Below, one piece after another: positions 1-11,849 of a stretch of 64,000 nucleotides of DNA; the stretch's first letter is position 1, and each line of letters opens with the position of its first letter. Made by a program: the position numbers and the translations under genes. The stretch is taken from the NCBI GenBank assembly GCA_001566295.1, contig KQ964248.1:1240001-1304000 (forward strand). Direction: 5' to 3'. This DNA comes from Microdochium bolleyi. Taxonomy: Eukaryota > Ascomycota > Sordariomycetes > Xylariales > Microdochiaceae. The notes under the pieces are model-generated. The model did not search any database. It saw only the letters and a list, made by a program, of their open reading frames with translations, and was not told the origin of the DNA.

Positions 1-17
1 AGTTGACAGCAATATGG

Positions 18-1629
18 CTACATCAAGTCAGACTGAGTTATCAAAATGAAGGGGTGCAAGGCTAGGCCTGACTTACGTTCGGCGCCAAAGTCGCGGCTGA
101 TAGAACCTCTTCGTCCCCTGCGCACAGCGAGGTGCGAATTCGAGTTGTTGGACGCAAGCTCATCGGAAGTGTCCGTAACTTGCCAGATCACCCTCTGCGC
201 TATCTTTTCCAAGTGATAAGCAAGATGGACCTGCATGTTATCAAAACTGGTGCTTGGGACAGGACAAAATGGGCAAGAGCGTTCAAGCTCTGGTGCCGCG
301 ATGCCCCTGATTTGGCTTGGCACAGGAGATATCTCCTTCTCAGAAGCGTGCTTGCCGAGTGCTCCAGAGGCAGACAGTTGTGGATCGTGAGAGTCTCTCT
401 GAGGACTGCGGTGCTGATCCTCATGTGCTATCCACTCGCGTCTGTTCGAGTATAACTTGCTCGGCTGTGAACACTCTTCGAAAGTGCAGTGGTACGGTTG
501 CAGATCCCGAATAAGGTGAGTTCTACCATTTCGTTGACAATTAGCCCAATCCAGCTAGCACCTTTCATCAGGATCTGGCTTACCTCCACAGTGCTTGATC
601 GAGCGCGTAAAACGCTGGACAGAGAAGATGGCAATACGGACACACGAAGTGCTTATTCTCGCTCGGTATTTTCGGTGGCTGCGGCCACTCTAACCCGGTT
701 CCTCCAGCAGTCACAACTGACGGTGCCCGGGCGCTGGGTGAGGTGCGTGACTCTGAGCCCACACCACTCTTCAGCCGCGACGACATTTTCGTTGCAGTTG
801 TTGGCCGAGAGCCTGATGGAGAAGTTGTGGCTAGATCATTGGCAAGAGTCTCAGGGACCAATTTTGCCGAGTTCTTGACCTTTCTGGGATAGTCTTGTGC
901 GTCATCGTCATTCCGACGAAGGCGACCTGCATGCTCTGCCCAGTAGAGAAGTTGCTGTTGTCGACGGGCGCTGGCGCGGCCACTGCGCTCAACAATCCAG
1001 GACTCCGGGTGAGAGTACTTGTAAACCTCGTGGTCACCAATACCCTCGAACCTCTTGCGGAGGTCTGCTTCGCGCAAACTTGATATTATGAGAGACTCGA
1101 TTCTTTCCTTCTCTCGGATGTGTGCATCGCGCTCGTTCGCGGCGATGGCCTTGTACAGTTGATCGAGACTCCGCTGAGGGCGGTTCCGGGGGTTGCGCAT
1201 CGTTATAGCCAAGCTGTAGAGTTCATCAATGACTTCAATGCACAAAAACATGCAATCCTCCATTTCTTCGTAGGTACTGCCATCTGATGAGGCATCTTCC
1301 GTCGGCAATTCTATCTCTATCAACTCTTCTGTCGGCAGTCTTCCTTCACAGACAACCTCGATCATCTGGCTTAGAGTGTCTCTGAGGTCAACGAGGAGTT
1401 TCGTCAGGCGCCCTTTGATGAGGAGCGAGTCTCGAACTCGATAGTCCAGCGAAGCATGGCCGGATTGTCGTAAACCCAGGTTTTGGGACCACAACAAGAA
1501 CCTCTGTGACTCCCGAAGAAGACTCGCATGAAGTTTCGAAGAATCTGGACCTATCATCGTAGTCATCACGAGCTGATCAAATAGTTCCAAGATCGGGGAA
1601 CCGATCCCTGAAAGCGATTCGGACCCCAT
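18..1629 (-). CDS. AcuF-type C2H2 zinc-finger domain protein (probably incomplete at left edge)
   Basis: Two exons are visible: 1629-584 and 522 downward. The 61-bp intron 583-523 joins TGG-AG/A-ACT in phase, giving WRTHLIRDLQPYHCTFEEC across the junction. The N-terminal ~300 residues are helical and charged, followed by a Ser/Thr/Pro-rich linker. A zinc-finger block then begins FVCPYCHLLCPA, continues through YHCTFEEC...REWIAHEDQH, and ends CPFC...MQVHLAYH. This Cys/His arrangement is the fungal AcuF-like C2H2 module often found in expanded, poorly characterised ascomycete families. The frame could stop at 18-20. However, a canonical GTAAGT donor at 76-71 makes it more likely that exon 2 ends at 77 and the gene continues outside the window. 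No enzymatic domain is visible, so a nucleic-acid or protein-binding role is inference. It is divergent from the DUF7580-type gene. Confidence 0.72.
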
Positions 1630-2188
1630 TTGAAGGATAACACTTGCGTTTTGATGATAGAACTCCCATAGAAATCGAAGTCGAATAGTGTTGGAGTAAG
1701 TGTCTTAAGGAAAGGGGAGAGGGTTTCTGAAGGGGGTTTGAGGATGTGTGAACGAACATCTGCAACGTATGAAAGGCCGCCCACGGAACCGCCTGTCATA
1801 CTTCCCGTGACTGCAATCCTCACTCAACCCCTCCGACACCCGACCAGGAGACCATGCTTACCCCTCAGGCAAGAGAAAGATTGAACTGATAGGCCAACAA
1901 CGATGGCAAGGCTGCGAGCGGGGTCAGGTATCGCCCAGGTAAGCGACTTGCCCAGAGGTCGGGTACTCAACCCGAGGTGGTTCGCGGGGTTGCTCTCCGC
2001 GGGAATACGGCGTGGGCTGGCACTGTTACGATTGTTCATGTCCTCTAACCTCTTGCCTCCCTGCGCCGTGGTCGAGACTATTGCCCCTGTGGAGACTCTA
2101 TTGTTCTGTAGGTCGCAATTTGGTCTTCCTGGTAGCTTTCCCCAGCTGACCGAATCAGACTACTGGCATCATAAGAAACTGTGACCAA
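1630..2188. other. Divergent intergenic region between zinc-finger and DUF7580-type genes
   Basis: This 559-bp spacer must contain both promoters. I see no clear TATA box, tRNA or repeat. The short ORF at 1903-2184 has no recognisable protein features and is treated as noise. Confidence 0.6.
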
Positions 2189-4044
2189 ATGTCCGGTTTC
2201 GAGGTGGCCGGCATTGTGCTTGGGTCTATACCCCTAGTCATCGCGGGACTCAGCTATTCTCAGTTCGGCGACAGCGCCCTGACTCTCGGGTCTAACGCCA
2301 AGATGTGTAGAGACCTCGGGCGGCTGATTAGGCGACTGGAAGCAATTCAGTTCCGTTCTCATCTCCACCTCTCTTGCATCGTCCGATATGCAATACTGGC
2401 ACCGGATCGACGTAGTGTAGAGCTGACGGATGTAGAATGTGTTGCTTTGTTGCACGATCCTTCCAATGAAGCTCGACTCCGGCAATGCTTGGGACAACAT
2501 GAACGCTACTTTTCCTCAACCATGAGACGCATGGAAGGGTACCTTAAGGAGATCACCAGCAAGATGAAGCACCTACACCGGGACCCAAAGGTATGCAATT
2601 TGACTCTTCCTGGTTGTCATGCAGCGTGCAGATCTGGACTACTGAAATGGTGGAGATGTAGGCCGACGAGGACGACCTCAAGGCTGTTCTCGCAGCAAAC
2701 CGCACTGAAGATGGCCGCTTCTCGTTCCAGCAGCGCTTCGACTTCGTGATGGAACATCAAGACTTGAAGAGACTACTCGAAGATCTCAAGGGGGAGATTT
2801 CATCGCTCGGTGAGATCGTTGAAGCTCTAGGACACCATCAGACAACAGTCATCGATGAGCCACAGCCGAGGGCGCTGCGGCTGGCTCGAGAACTCTCTAG
2901 AGTGCGCGATAACTCGGGCACCGTCTTCCGAGCTATCCGCGATAGCTGTGTTGGCTGTTGCAACACAGAGCACATGGCATATCTCAAGCTCTGTGGGCGT
3001 CTACACCTTGAGAACAACCACCATCAGGGAAAGGACGACACGAGCATCGATAAAGATGCATTCGATATTCTCCTAGGCAACGGCCGCATCAAAGCACAAT
3101 TGTCTGTTACCGTGACGGCCACCAATTCTACTGTGCCCATTACGCTTCCAGAGCCAATGTAAGCCCAAGGCCCCAGATAACTGATGGCTTCGACTTTGCA
3201 TTGACCAGTCCATTATCAAAGAGGAGGGCCGCAAGTACGTTTCGGTAATGTGGTGACCGTCATAAACTCAAGTTCGCTGTCGTCTGGTCCGCAGACCACA
3301 TCACGGACACAGACACAGATACAGAGACGGCCACCTCAACGGCCTGCTAGCGTCACCCACATTTGTCGACATGCACTGAGAGCTGAGGTTAAGGGACTCA
3401 AGCTCAGATTGCAAGTCGATGGACACGGAATCACATTGTGCGGGACGCGGGCAAAAGTTGGTCATAGCTTGCCGTCGCCCATGACCCTGAAGGAGTATCT
3501 GGAAGAAGGACACCGAGACGAGAAGCTAAGATTGACCACGGAGCAGCAGACAATTCTTGCATTGGATGTTGCCTCATCCGTCCTGCAGCTGCGAGAGACA
3601 AACTGGCTAGACGACACGATCAGCAGTGGCATCATCCGGATATCCTCGGAACGTAGCCTGACAATCATACCCGACACTTACATCGAGTGCACCACGCTAC
3701 AGGGGCGGGAGGTCGTCCCAGGTCCCCAAACGCCCATTGAGTCGATCCTAGAGCTCGCGATCTTGCTTCTCGAGATTTGGAATCACAAGCCACTCGAAAG
3801 CTGGGCCGAGAGTCAACGCCATCAAGATATCGCTACGCCACAGGGACGACACTGGATTGCGAACCAGTGGTTCAAGAAAACAATTGAGCAATTGCTCTCA
3901 CGCCAGGTGGACGCAATCGAGCGATGCTTTTCAATCTTTGGCGGGCGACCACAGGGGTGGGACGACAAAGGATTTTTGGAGTTGTACTGCGAGAATATCT
4001 TGTTGCCGTTGGTGGAGAGCTACGAGGCTTTCACAAGCATATAG
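2189..4044 (+). CDS. DUF7580-type fungal protein, middle gene structure unresolved
   Basis: The start gives MSGFEVAGIVLGSIPLVIAG, the hydrophobic N-terminus typical of ascomycete proteins that end in the DUF7580 region. Exon 1 is 2189-2590, ending DPK before GTATGC. Exon 2 opens after the TAG acceptor at 2659-2661 and reads ADEDDLKAVLAANRTEDGRF onward. The C-terminal part (3295-4044) has family landmarks: ILALDVASSVLQLRETNWL, a PIESILELAILLLEIW helix, and a terminal FLELYCENILLPLVESYEAF. The join between 3112 and 3294 is not settled. The obvious donor at 3159 leaves phase 2, whereas a short piece reading IIKEEGRKYVS (3209-3244) and the C-terminal exon (from 3295) both fit phase 0. A small lesion, a non-canonical donor, or a skipped piece would reconcile this. 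Function is unknown; members are lineage-specific and sometimes resemble signalling or incompatibility proteins. Confidence 0.6.
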
Positions 4045-5293
4045 ACGTAGATGGTTTGATTACTGACGCTGAGCGGGACAAGCCGCGTTCCATGCCAACT
4101 GCCGAGCCCGCAGTGGAGCATGTCCCCGAGGTCGGGTCCATCATCCTGGGAACCACCTCTGCGTTCCGTAGCTCTGCCCCTCCGTCAGGCACTCTCACGG
4201 GTCGACAGTCCAGAAGTGGCGGGACGAGACGGGATCAGACCTCGGAAGTGTTCTGTTCATGTCTCCAGTTATCTCGATCGTGTTCCTTGATTTTTGTTGT
4301 AAAGGCAGCGTCGAGCAAGAGTTCAGCCCGCGCCGGATCCCGCATCGAACAAGGATGTATGCAGGCATCGCGGAAGACGGGAGCGGCTAGCAAACACTTG
4401 GCACTGGGCTGCTGATGTTCGGACCCAGGATGGCAAGGCCAATGAGAACGCCCCTCAGCCGCAATATCGCAAGTTCCCTGCAGTTGGCGGTGGTTCTGAA
4501 CAACTCACTCATGCACTTGTTGGTCAGATCTTGTTGGAGGGAATGAGGATGACATGGGATCACTGCCTGAATCCCGCACCAACACGTGCGCCACTATCAC
4601 CAAGTTGTCACCGTTCGGACCCGAGATGTATCCCAGTCTTGATATGTTCCGAACTGGTCCGGGAGTGCCTCGCCGAGTCCGTAAGGCATCAAGGCTCATG
4701 TCATGTTACATTGTTATATTTCCATACGGACTGGCTGCTCTGGGTGAGCTGCTCGCCACTACTCCCTGTCGGAATGTCCACTGACTTGCGCGTCACTGTA
4801 AGGATAGGCGTCTAGCCTTGGCACAAGCCATTGTCGATAGAGGGCCAAACTGACATGCATACCCACGTAGGCGCCTGAAGAAGATCCACTGCGTAGCTGG
4901 GCTGGAACGGCCGCATGGTGGTTTTGTTTGCTGAACCGGCATGTACGGACCCGTCGACCTACACGATTACGGTGCCACCCGGTAATCATTGGTTGCAATG
5001 CATGCGGTGGTGCGGGTAAGTGCTGTAGCTAGGTTGACAAGGCTGTGAGTCCCGACGAAGCTATTGGTGTGGATTGACGGGATCTGACAAGTAGTCAGTC
5101 CTGCGTGCCCATAAATATTGGAACAGGTAGTCCAGCGCCGGCAGGCGCGAAAGTAGCACACAGTCTCTCCAACTTCGGTTCACTCTTACAAAACCGGCGT
5201 AAGCACGTTATCTCTGTTTACTGAGCACCATATCAATCGAGACTTCCCGAAACTTGCTGAAGTTTAGTCGACTCCGTAACTGCGCACTCCGGC
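4045..5293. other. 1.25-kb intergenic region
   Basis: I find no supported gene. The ORFs here (up to 163 codons, one overlapping the 3' end of the upstream gene) lack domain signatures and overlap in several frames. The right part holds the promoter of the FAD monooxygenase. Confidence 0.55.
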
Positions 5294-6885
5294 ATGGCAG
5301 CACACGCGAAGGCGCCCTTTCGGGTCATTGTCGCCGGTGGCGGCCTCGTGGGACTGACTGCTGCTCACGTCCTCCACAAGGCCGGGATCGACTTCGTGAT
5401 TCTTGAGAAGCACAAGACCGTCCTTCCAGCAGTGGGGTCCGTCATGACCATCTGGCCTCAGACTTTCCGTATCCTTGAGCAATTGGGGCTCAACGATACC
5501 ATTGCGCCAATGATTGAGGCCCTCCGAACAAACACTGTCATGGTTGCCAATGATGCGAAAGAGCTTGACGTGTCCAACTTTCCGGATATGGTTGAGAAGA
5601 AGTGCGTACGCGAAAGTGTCCATGAGATCTAAAGTTGCAATGGGAGCCACATGAACTTATGTGTAGAAATACTAGCTGACCATTCATATCTTTGGGCTCC
5701 AAATATAGTCACGGTTACGGATTCCGAGTCATCTTGCGCACACGATTTGTCAAAACACTATACGAAAGTCTGCCCCAGGAGGCTAGAGCGCGGGTACTAC
5801 TCGACAGGCATGTAGAGAACATCGAGATGGATGACAATGGTGTCCGTGTCACCTGTCGAGGCGGAGTCGTCGAGAAAGGCGACATGCTGATAGGTGCAGA
5901 CGGAGTCCGCAGCCAGACTCGGTTGCTGATGGAGTCCTTGTGTCAGGAAAAGCAGGTTGCTGATCTTGCCGAGAAGTACCTAAGGCCCTACCTCTCTACT
6001 TACCGGGTGCTCGTCGCCCAGACTGAGAGCCTGCCCAATGTGCCTACCAACATCAAGTGCGATGGCGTGGGGTATGGGGTGACGACGCAATTCATGTACG
6101 GCGAGAAAATCTCCGTCTTTGCTCTCTACGAGAAGCTGGACAATCCTACGTCTGAGCACCACAAGTACACAGACAAGGACAAGGCGGACATGCTGGAGCG
6201 CTGGGGCGACCTCATGGTCGTGCCTGGCTACACAGTGCGCGATGTTCGGGCCCGGTGCCGGTCCCCCATCGGGCTCTACAACTGCGAGGAGGGCCTGGTC
6301 GAGAGATGGCACCATGGGCGGATTGTGTTGGTCGGCGATGCGGTGCGGAAACTCGACCCTCACACGGGCCAGGGCTACAATGAAGGGGTGACGGACATGG
6401 TGGTTCTGGCCAACGGGCTGCGACAGATGCTGCTGGATCATGGCCAGGCGGGTTCTCTTCCGGGCACGGCAGCCGTCGAGGCCGTCTCTGCTGCATACAA
6501 GGCGAAGCGGATGAAGCAGATGGGCGTGGTGACGGAGACGGCAAAGGCATTCGCGAGGATGGCGGCGTGGTTGTCGTGGAAGGACATGGTGCTGGCCAAG
6601 TACGTGCAGCCATACCTGCCCCTCAACTGGCTCAGCTTGAACTACGTCCTCGGCCCGCTGATCCAGGGATCACCGGTGCTCGAGTGGCTTGAGGAGCTTC
6701 GCCAGCCACCAGCGAAGATGGCCTGGAAGCACCATCCGAAAGTTGCAAAGGCAGTGGACCAGGAGGGATCAAGCGGTCGCAGCGCCACGGCAGTTTCGAA
6801 GGTGTCGGTGGCAAAGAAGTGGACGCTGGTGGCTGGAGCAAGTGCGGCGGCAGCGGCGGCAGGTCATCGTCTGCGAGGACGTTGA
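5294..6885 (+). CDS. FAD-dependent monooxygenase (PHBH/UbiH-like, fungal PaxM-type)
   Basis: Two exons, 5294-5601 and 5709-6885, give 494 residues. The 107-bp intron joins MVEK-N-HGYGF exactly in phase. The protein is a class A flavin monooxygenase, which uses FAD and NAD(P)H to hydroxylate or epoxidise a small organic substrate. Visible motifs are the Rossmann GGGLVG at residues 15-20, the DG-type motif GDMLIGADGVRSQTR, and the second FAD motif VLVGDAVRKLDPHTGQGYNE with G312-D313. The C-terminus (YVQPYLPLNWLSLNYVLGP and an Ala-rich tail) is hydrophobic, as in fungal meroterpenoid or indole-diterpene epoxidases that sit on membranes. No prenyltransferase, cyclase or polyketide synthase is nearby, so it is not part of a recognisable biosynthetic cluster here. 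Substrate unknown. Confidence 0.88.
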
Positions 6886-7332
6886 TGCAAGACTCGAGGC
6901 GAAGGCAACCCAATACCTTAGTACGCGTATGCAGGCCACAAACGAGAGATTTGGGTTTGTTTTTCGAGAGACCCTGCGACCAGCATGTTCGTGCCGGTGC
7001 CTGCCCTTGTTGCCGACAGAGCCCGCATGTACGGGACTCGAAGTTGGCAGGAAGTCGAGACCCGAGGACACTGAGCCTCGGCCTGGCCAAGTGGGCCCCC
7101 GCCGCTTTGGGGCCCCGGCGGCTCTGAGCCAGTCAGAGGGCCGCGCCGGGCCTGTTTGGAGAACTTCCCCACTCCGCCCCGGTTGGGGAAGGAGGGCGGG
7201 GGTGGGGCCGCCGGCGCTCCGAGAGTGACGCCGGCCCGGAGTACAAGCTCGTCTCGTGCCCACTCCTCTCCCCTCCGCCCCCTCTCCCTTTTGCCCACGG
7301 CTGAGCATCGCGATACCGCACTACCACCCACC
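6886..7332. other. Intergenic / 5' leader of alcohol dehydrogenase gene
   Basis: 447 bp, very GC-rich from about 7080 (runs such as GGGCCCCGGCGG). The pyrimidine-rich stretch 7255-7330 just before the ATG looks like a fungal 5' leader. Overlapping ORFs here are frame noise. Confidence 0.5.
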
Positions 7333-8522
7333 ATGGCGGCGCAACCCAGGTTCCAGGGCTGGATCGGCCACGACAAGGAGTCGGTCAAGGGCAACCTCGT
7401 CTGGGGCGACTTCGAGCCCAAGCGCTGGGAGGAGACGGACATTGACATCAAGATCACGCACTGCGGCATGTGCGCCAGCGACCTGCACACGCTCTCCAGC
7501 GGCTGGTACAAGACCCCCTACCCCGTCGTCGTCGGCCACGAGATCGTCGGCCGCATCGTCCGCGTCGGCTCCAAGGCCGTCGGCAACCACAAGGTCGGCG
7601 ACCGCGTCGGCGTCGGCTGCCTGACCGACTGCTGCCTGTCGGTGCAGGACAAGCCCTGCGACCGCTGCGACGAGGGCCAGGAGAACTACTGCCTCAAGTC
7701 GCGCTGGACGTACCCGGGCCCCCACCACAACGGCGACAAGGGCTGGGGCGGCTATGCCACCTTCCACCGCTGCCCGGGCCGCTTCGCCTTCAAGATCCCC
7801 GACGCCATCGACTCCGCCCAGGCCGCCACCCTTATGTGTGCCGGCATCACCATGTACGCGCCCCTCAAGCACAACGGCGTCGGCCCCGGCAAGTCGGTCG
7901 GCATTGTCGGTATCGGCGGCCTCGGCCACTACGGCGTCTTGCTCGCCAAAGCCATGGGCGCCGACCGCGTCGTGGCCATCTCTCGTAAGCGCTCCAAGCG
8001 GGACGAGGCCATGGCGTTGGGGGCCGACGACTACATTGCAACAGACGAGGACGAGAAGTGGGACAGGAAGTACAGGGGAAAGCTGGACCTCGTCATCTCC
8101 ACCATCGCGTCCACAAAGGTCAGTCTGTCAAGGAGGTGCACGCGACTCTCATGATGTGGTCAATTGAGCAAACATAAGACTGACCAGGCGGTGTCAATGA
8201 ACTGCAGGCACCAACAGGTTCTTACCTCAAGATGCTCAAGTACAAGGGCTCGCTCGTGCAGGTCGGCAATCCGGACGATGGGCAGTTCAGCATCCCCCAG
8301 GGCATACTCATCGGGCAGAAGCTGAGCTTCTCCGGCTCGACGATCGGGTCCGCGGGCGAGATTCGCGAGATGCTCCAGCTTGCTGCCGACAAGGGAATCA
8401 AGGGCTGGGTACAGGAGAGGCCGATGAAAGAGGCAAATCAGGCTTTGCTCGACATCGAGGCCGGCAAGGCGCGGTATAGGTACTGCCTGGTCAACGACGA
8501 CACAAGCAGAGCGTCGCTGTAG
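7333..8522 (+). CDS. Zinc-dependent NADP-type alcohol dehydrogenase (cinnamyl-ADH / ADH6 family)
   Basis: Two exons, 7333-8118 and 8208-8522, give 366 residues, the usual length for this family. The 89-bp intron is phase 0 (STK-APTGS). The start sits in a good context (CCACCATGG). Catalytic zinc ligands are visible as C44 in HCGMCASD and H69-E70 in GHEIVG. Structural-zinc cysteines lie in C100/C101, C109, C112 and C120. The dinucleotide fold shows GIGGLGHYG, followed by AISRKRSKR, whose basic residues after the second strand fit NADP(H) preference. The family reversibly reduces aromatic and branched aliphatic aldehydes, in the cytosol. Third positions are strongly G/C-biased, suggesting good expression. 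It sits tandem to the FAD monooxygenase, but I see no proof of a shared pathway. Confidence 0.93.
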
Positions 8523-9274
8523 AATATGGGCTTTTTCAATAGAGAGTGGCACAGGCGGTCGGCCCTTGCTGCCAAGATCCCAGAGCAGCTTCTGGAAGAT
8601 CAATGCCATCGCGGTCTCACTCGGGATCTGGTGAGTTGCCGAGACAAATGGGACCAGTATTTGGCGACACAGTCGACTGGGGAGAGCAGGTGCTCAGCCC
8701 TATGGGGCGAAACAAGTCGGATCCTGGGTGGGCAAAGCTTGTATGCACCGCTCGGGACTTGGCGTATCCATCAATTGAATCTCCAAGTCCATCTGATTTG
8801 TGATGCTCTATATTCTGGAGACAGTCTCTGACAGCAAGGGCATCGCAGCACATGTCCCCGCTGCAGTGTCCTGCATACTGCATACCTCCCCTCCCAATCA
8901 AAGGTGTCCCCATCGGGTTCCATTCGGCGAACAAGGTTGCAGCCGTGCCCTGAGGAGTTAAATTGCCCGCACGCGGAAGATCGGGGCCTGGACCAGCCAG
9001 GGGTCCGCCTCCACCAACCACGCATCGCCATCCTCCCACGCGTGTTGCATCGGCCTGTATCGCCTTGCCCATGTCGAACCCGCCTCCAATTCCAGTCAAG
9101 CATTGACTTCGTACATAAAGCCAGCATGGGGTTGCCGATGCTGCTTTGGCGGTGCGAGCCGCATCCGCTTCTGCCACGCCACGGCACATCGTTCTTTCCC
9201 AGTCGCCTTCGCCAGCCCACCGGTCTCTGCTTGGGATCATCGCGTCTTCTCTCTGTCATTCACGCCACCCCGAG
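8523..9274. other. Intergenic region upstream of phytase gene
   Basis: 752 bp with no supported gene. The stretch before 9275 is C/T-rich and resembles a 5' leader. ORFs on both strands overlap and have no recognisable features. Confidence 0.5.
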
Positions 9275-11662
9275 ATGAAGGCGTCCCTCTCCAAGTCGGT
9301 TGTTGGCCTCGCGGCCATAGCCGCCTGTGTCGGTGCCCAGGTGCCGGAAGCCGACTTGCCAATAACCGCGCGCTCCAAGGCAGTCGAGTCGGACTGGACT
9401 GCCGTTGCATACAACAGCAACGGCCCGTTTCTCGTCGGCAACGATGGCGGCGCCGCTTCTGGCGGGCTTCGCGTCTTTGAGCTCACCGGTGCTACCCCGC
9501 TGCCCGAGGTCAAGCACGTCACCCCTGGCCGGAGCAAGCTTGTGACGGTGGCACACGGCGTGGGCAAGAAGGATCTCATCCTAACAATTGCTATGCCCGA
9601 CTCCTACTTCCGCATCTACGATGCTGCCACCGTGGAGCAGGTGGGCAAGCCATTGTCCCTGACTCTCGGGGACTGGTCATCGTTGTGCACTTGGAAGAGT
9701 CATACCAGCGGGGAGACTTATGTCTACCTTTTCGGGAAGGTAATGATTACTCCTCGATACAAGGGACAGGCAGGAAACGCATTCGTCAGGGCTGACTTCT
9801 CGTATCTCATCACAGGGCCAAGCCAAACGCTTCCTCCTCCGTCCCTCTCAAGGCTCTTATGAGCTTGTCGAGATTCAGGCTTTCAAGACACCTGTCGAGG
9901 CATCCTCCTGCGCAGTCTCCCTGGACGCAGAGACGATCTTCTTCAGCGGCGACAGCGCTCAATCAGTCTACTCGATCCCGGCCACCGAGTCTATGGCGAC
10001 CCCTTTCGTCACCACCCTGGGTCAGGCGGCAGACGATGTGACAGGCCTGGCTGCCTACATTGGCAGCCAGTCTGACCACCTCTTCGTCGCTCAGAAGGAC
10101 GCCATTGCGGTCTACGACACGACCTTCCAGCTCGTGGGCACGCTCAAGCTGACTGGAGACGATGATATCGAGGCTCAGGGCCTCTCCTTCTACCAAGGAT
10201 CGACTGCCCGCTATCCGTCTGGAGCTTTGACTTATGCCGTGGAGAGCGACTCCGGTAAAGGTTTTGGCGCCAGCTCTCTCGAGGCGGCTTTTGCAAAGCT
10301 TGGTCTCGAGAGCAACACTGTATACAACCCGCACAAGTCGCCCTGCAAGCCGTACTCGCCAGTCTGTGACGAGTGCAACAAGAGCGGGTTCTGTGTTGGT
10401 GGCGGAAGAGGCGCTGGTGCCCCTGGCTGCGAGTGCTTCGCCGGTTTTGTCGGTAGCAAGTGTCAGGACTTCACGTGTGTCGACAACTGCTCCGGCCACG
10501 GCACGTGCGTCGGAGCCAACCAGTGTGAGTGTGAGGCTGGCTGGGGTGGTCTTCACTGTGCCTTCAAGGTTGTTACGCCTATTGTCGAGACAGATGCGAA
10601 CGGTGGTGACGGCGATGACCCGGCCATCTGGATCTCGCCCACAGACAAGTCTCAATCGAGAGTTGTCACCACGACAAAGTCAGAGGCAGGCGCCGGCCTC
10701 GCAGTGTTCGGCCTGGGCGGCAAGCTCCTGCAAACCATATCTGGTCCCCAACCGAATAACGTGGACATGATTTACGGTTTCAAGGCAGGCCAACGGACTA
10801 TCGACCTCGCATACGCAGCTTGCCGTACGGACAACACCTTGTGGTAAGAGGCTTCCTCCTTGTTCTTGTACTTGCCCCGAGATCATACTTAACATCGAAT
10901 CACAGTCTTTGGGAGATGACCGCGGATGGCACCCTCAAGGAGATCGCCGGCGGCTCCCACCCCACCAGAAAGGGCTACAAAGTATATGGCAGCTGTGTGT
11001 ACCGCTCGCAGAAGACGGGCAAGCATTATCTCTTTGTTAACGCCAAGACCGCGGAGTATCTGCAATATGAGCTTACGTGGGCCGACAATGCTCTGCAGAC
11101 AACTCTCGTCCGCAACTTCACCGGCGGCACTGGCGGACAGGTTGAGGGCTGCGTAGCGGACAATGCCAATGGCTGGGTCCTCATCGGCGAGGAGCCGTAT
11201 GGTCTTTGGCGGTACGGCGCTGAGCCCGAGGACGACTCGAGCAGAGGCGTCCTGATCGATAGCATCGAGGGCGGCATGTATCCTGATGTCGAGGGCGTCA
11301 CGCTGGTCGAGGGTGCGACCAAGGATGCCGGCTTCATCATTGTCAGCCAGCAGGGTGTCAGCGCATACAACGTCTACCGCCGCAGCCCACCGCACACGTT
11401 CGTCGAGACGTTCACCATTGCGGAGGACAAGGAGCTCGGCATCGATGCCGTGTCAAACACAGATGGTCTCACTGCTGTGGGTACACGGCTGGGCAGTACT
11501 TTCCCCAACGGTCTGATTGTCGTTCACGACGATGCCAATCAGCTTCCAGACGGCACGACTTCGGAGGCGGCTAGCTACAAGTTCGTCAGCCTTGCAGCTG
11601 TCCTGCCGGAGAGCTTGCTGGCGGAGCTCGATGTCAACTGGGATCCGAGAGCAACTGTGTGA
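9275..11662 (+). CDS. Secreted beta-propeller 3-phytase with EGF-like modules
   Basis: Three exons (9275-9739, 9816-10843, 10906-11662) give 749 residues. Both introns keep phase (LFGK-GQAKRF and NTL-C-LWEM). A signal peptide is clear (MKASLSKSVVGLAAIAACVGA). An N-terminal propeller-like half (~25-325) is followed by two Cys-rich EGF-like units at ~332-404 (CDECNKSGFC...CECFAGFVGSKC and CSGHGTC...CECEAGWGGLHC). A second propeller half (~410-745) has phytase landmarks GDGDDPAIWISPTDKS, NNVDMIYGF, PDVEGVTL and ELGIDAVSNTDGL. Beta-propeller phytases are calcium-dependent enzymes that release phosphate from phytate, and this one should act outside the cell. The tandem arrangement may make one half catalytic and the other accessory; I cannot tell which from sequence alone. 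Confidence 0.9.
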
Positions 11663-11849
11663 GGATAGTTCTGCCACACACGAGCACTCCTTCCCTTTCC
11701 AATAGTATACCTTGGATAGTCACAAGCATATACTGTACATAATCAAATGACACATTGGGACCAGTATTACAAACTCATCTCAATAGCTCAATCACCAGTC
11801 AGTTGCGAACTACAATACAAGATGATGATGGGTCTCTCCACATGATCTT

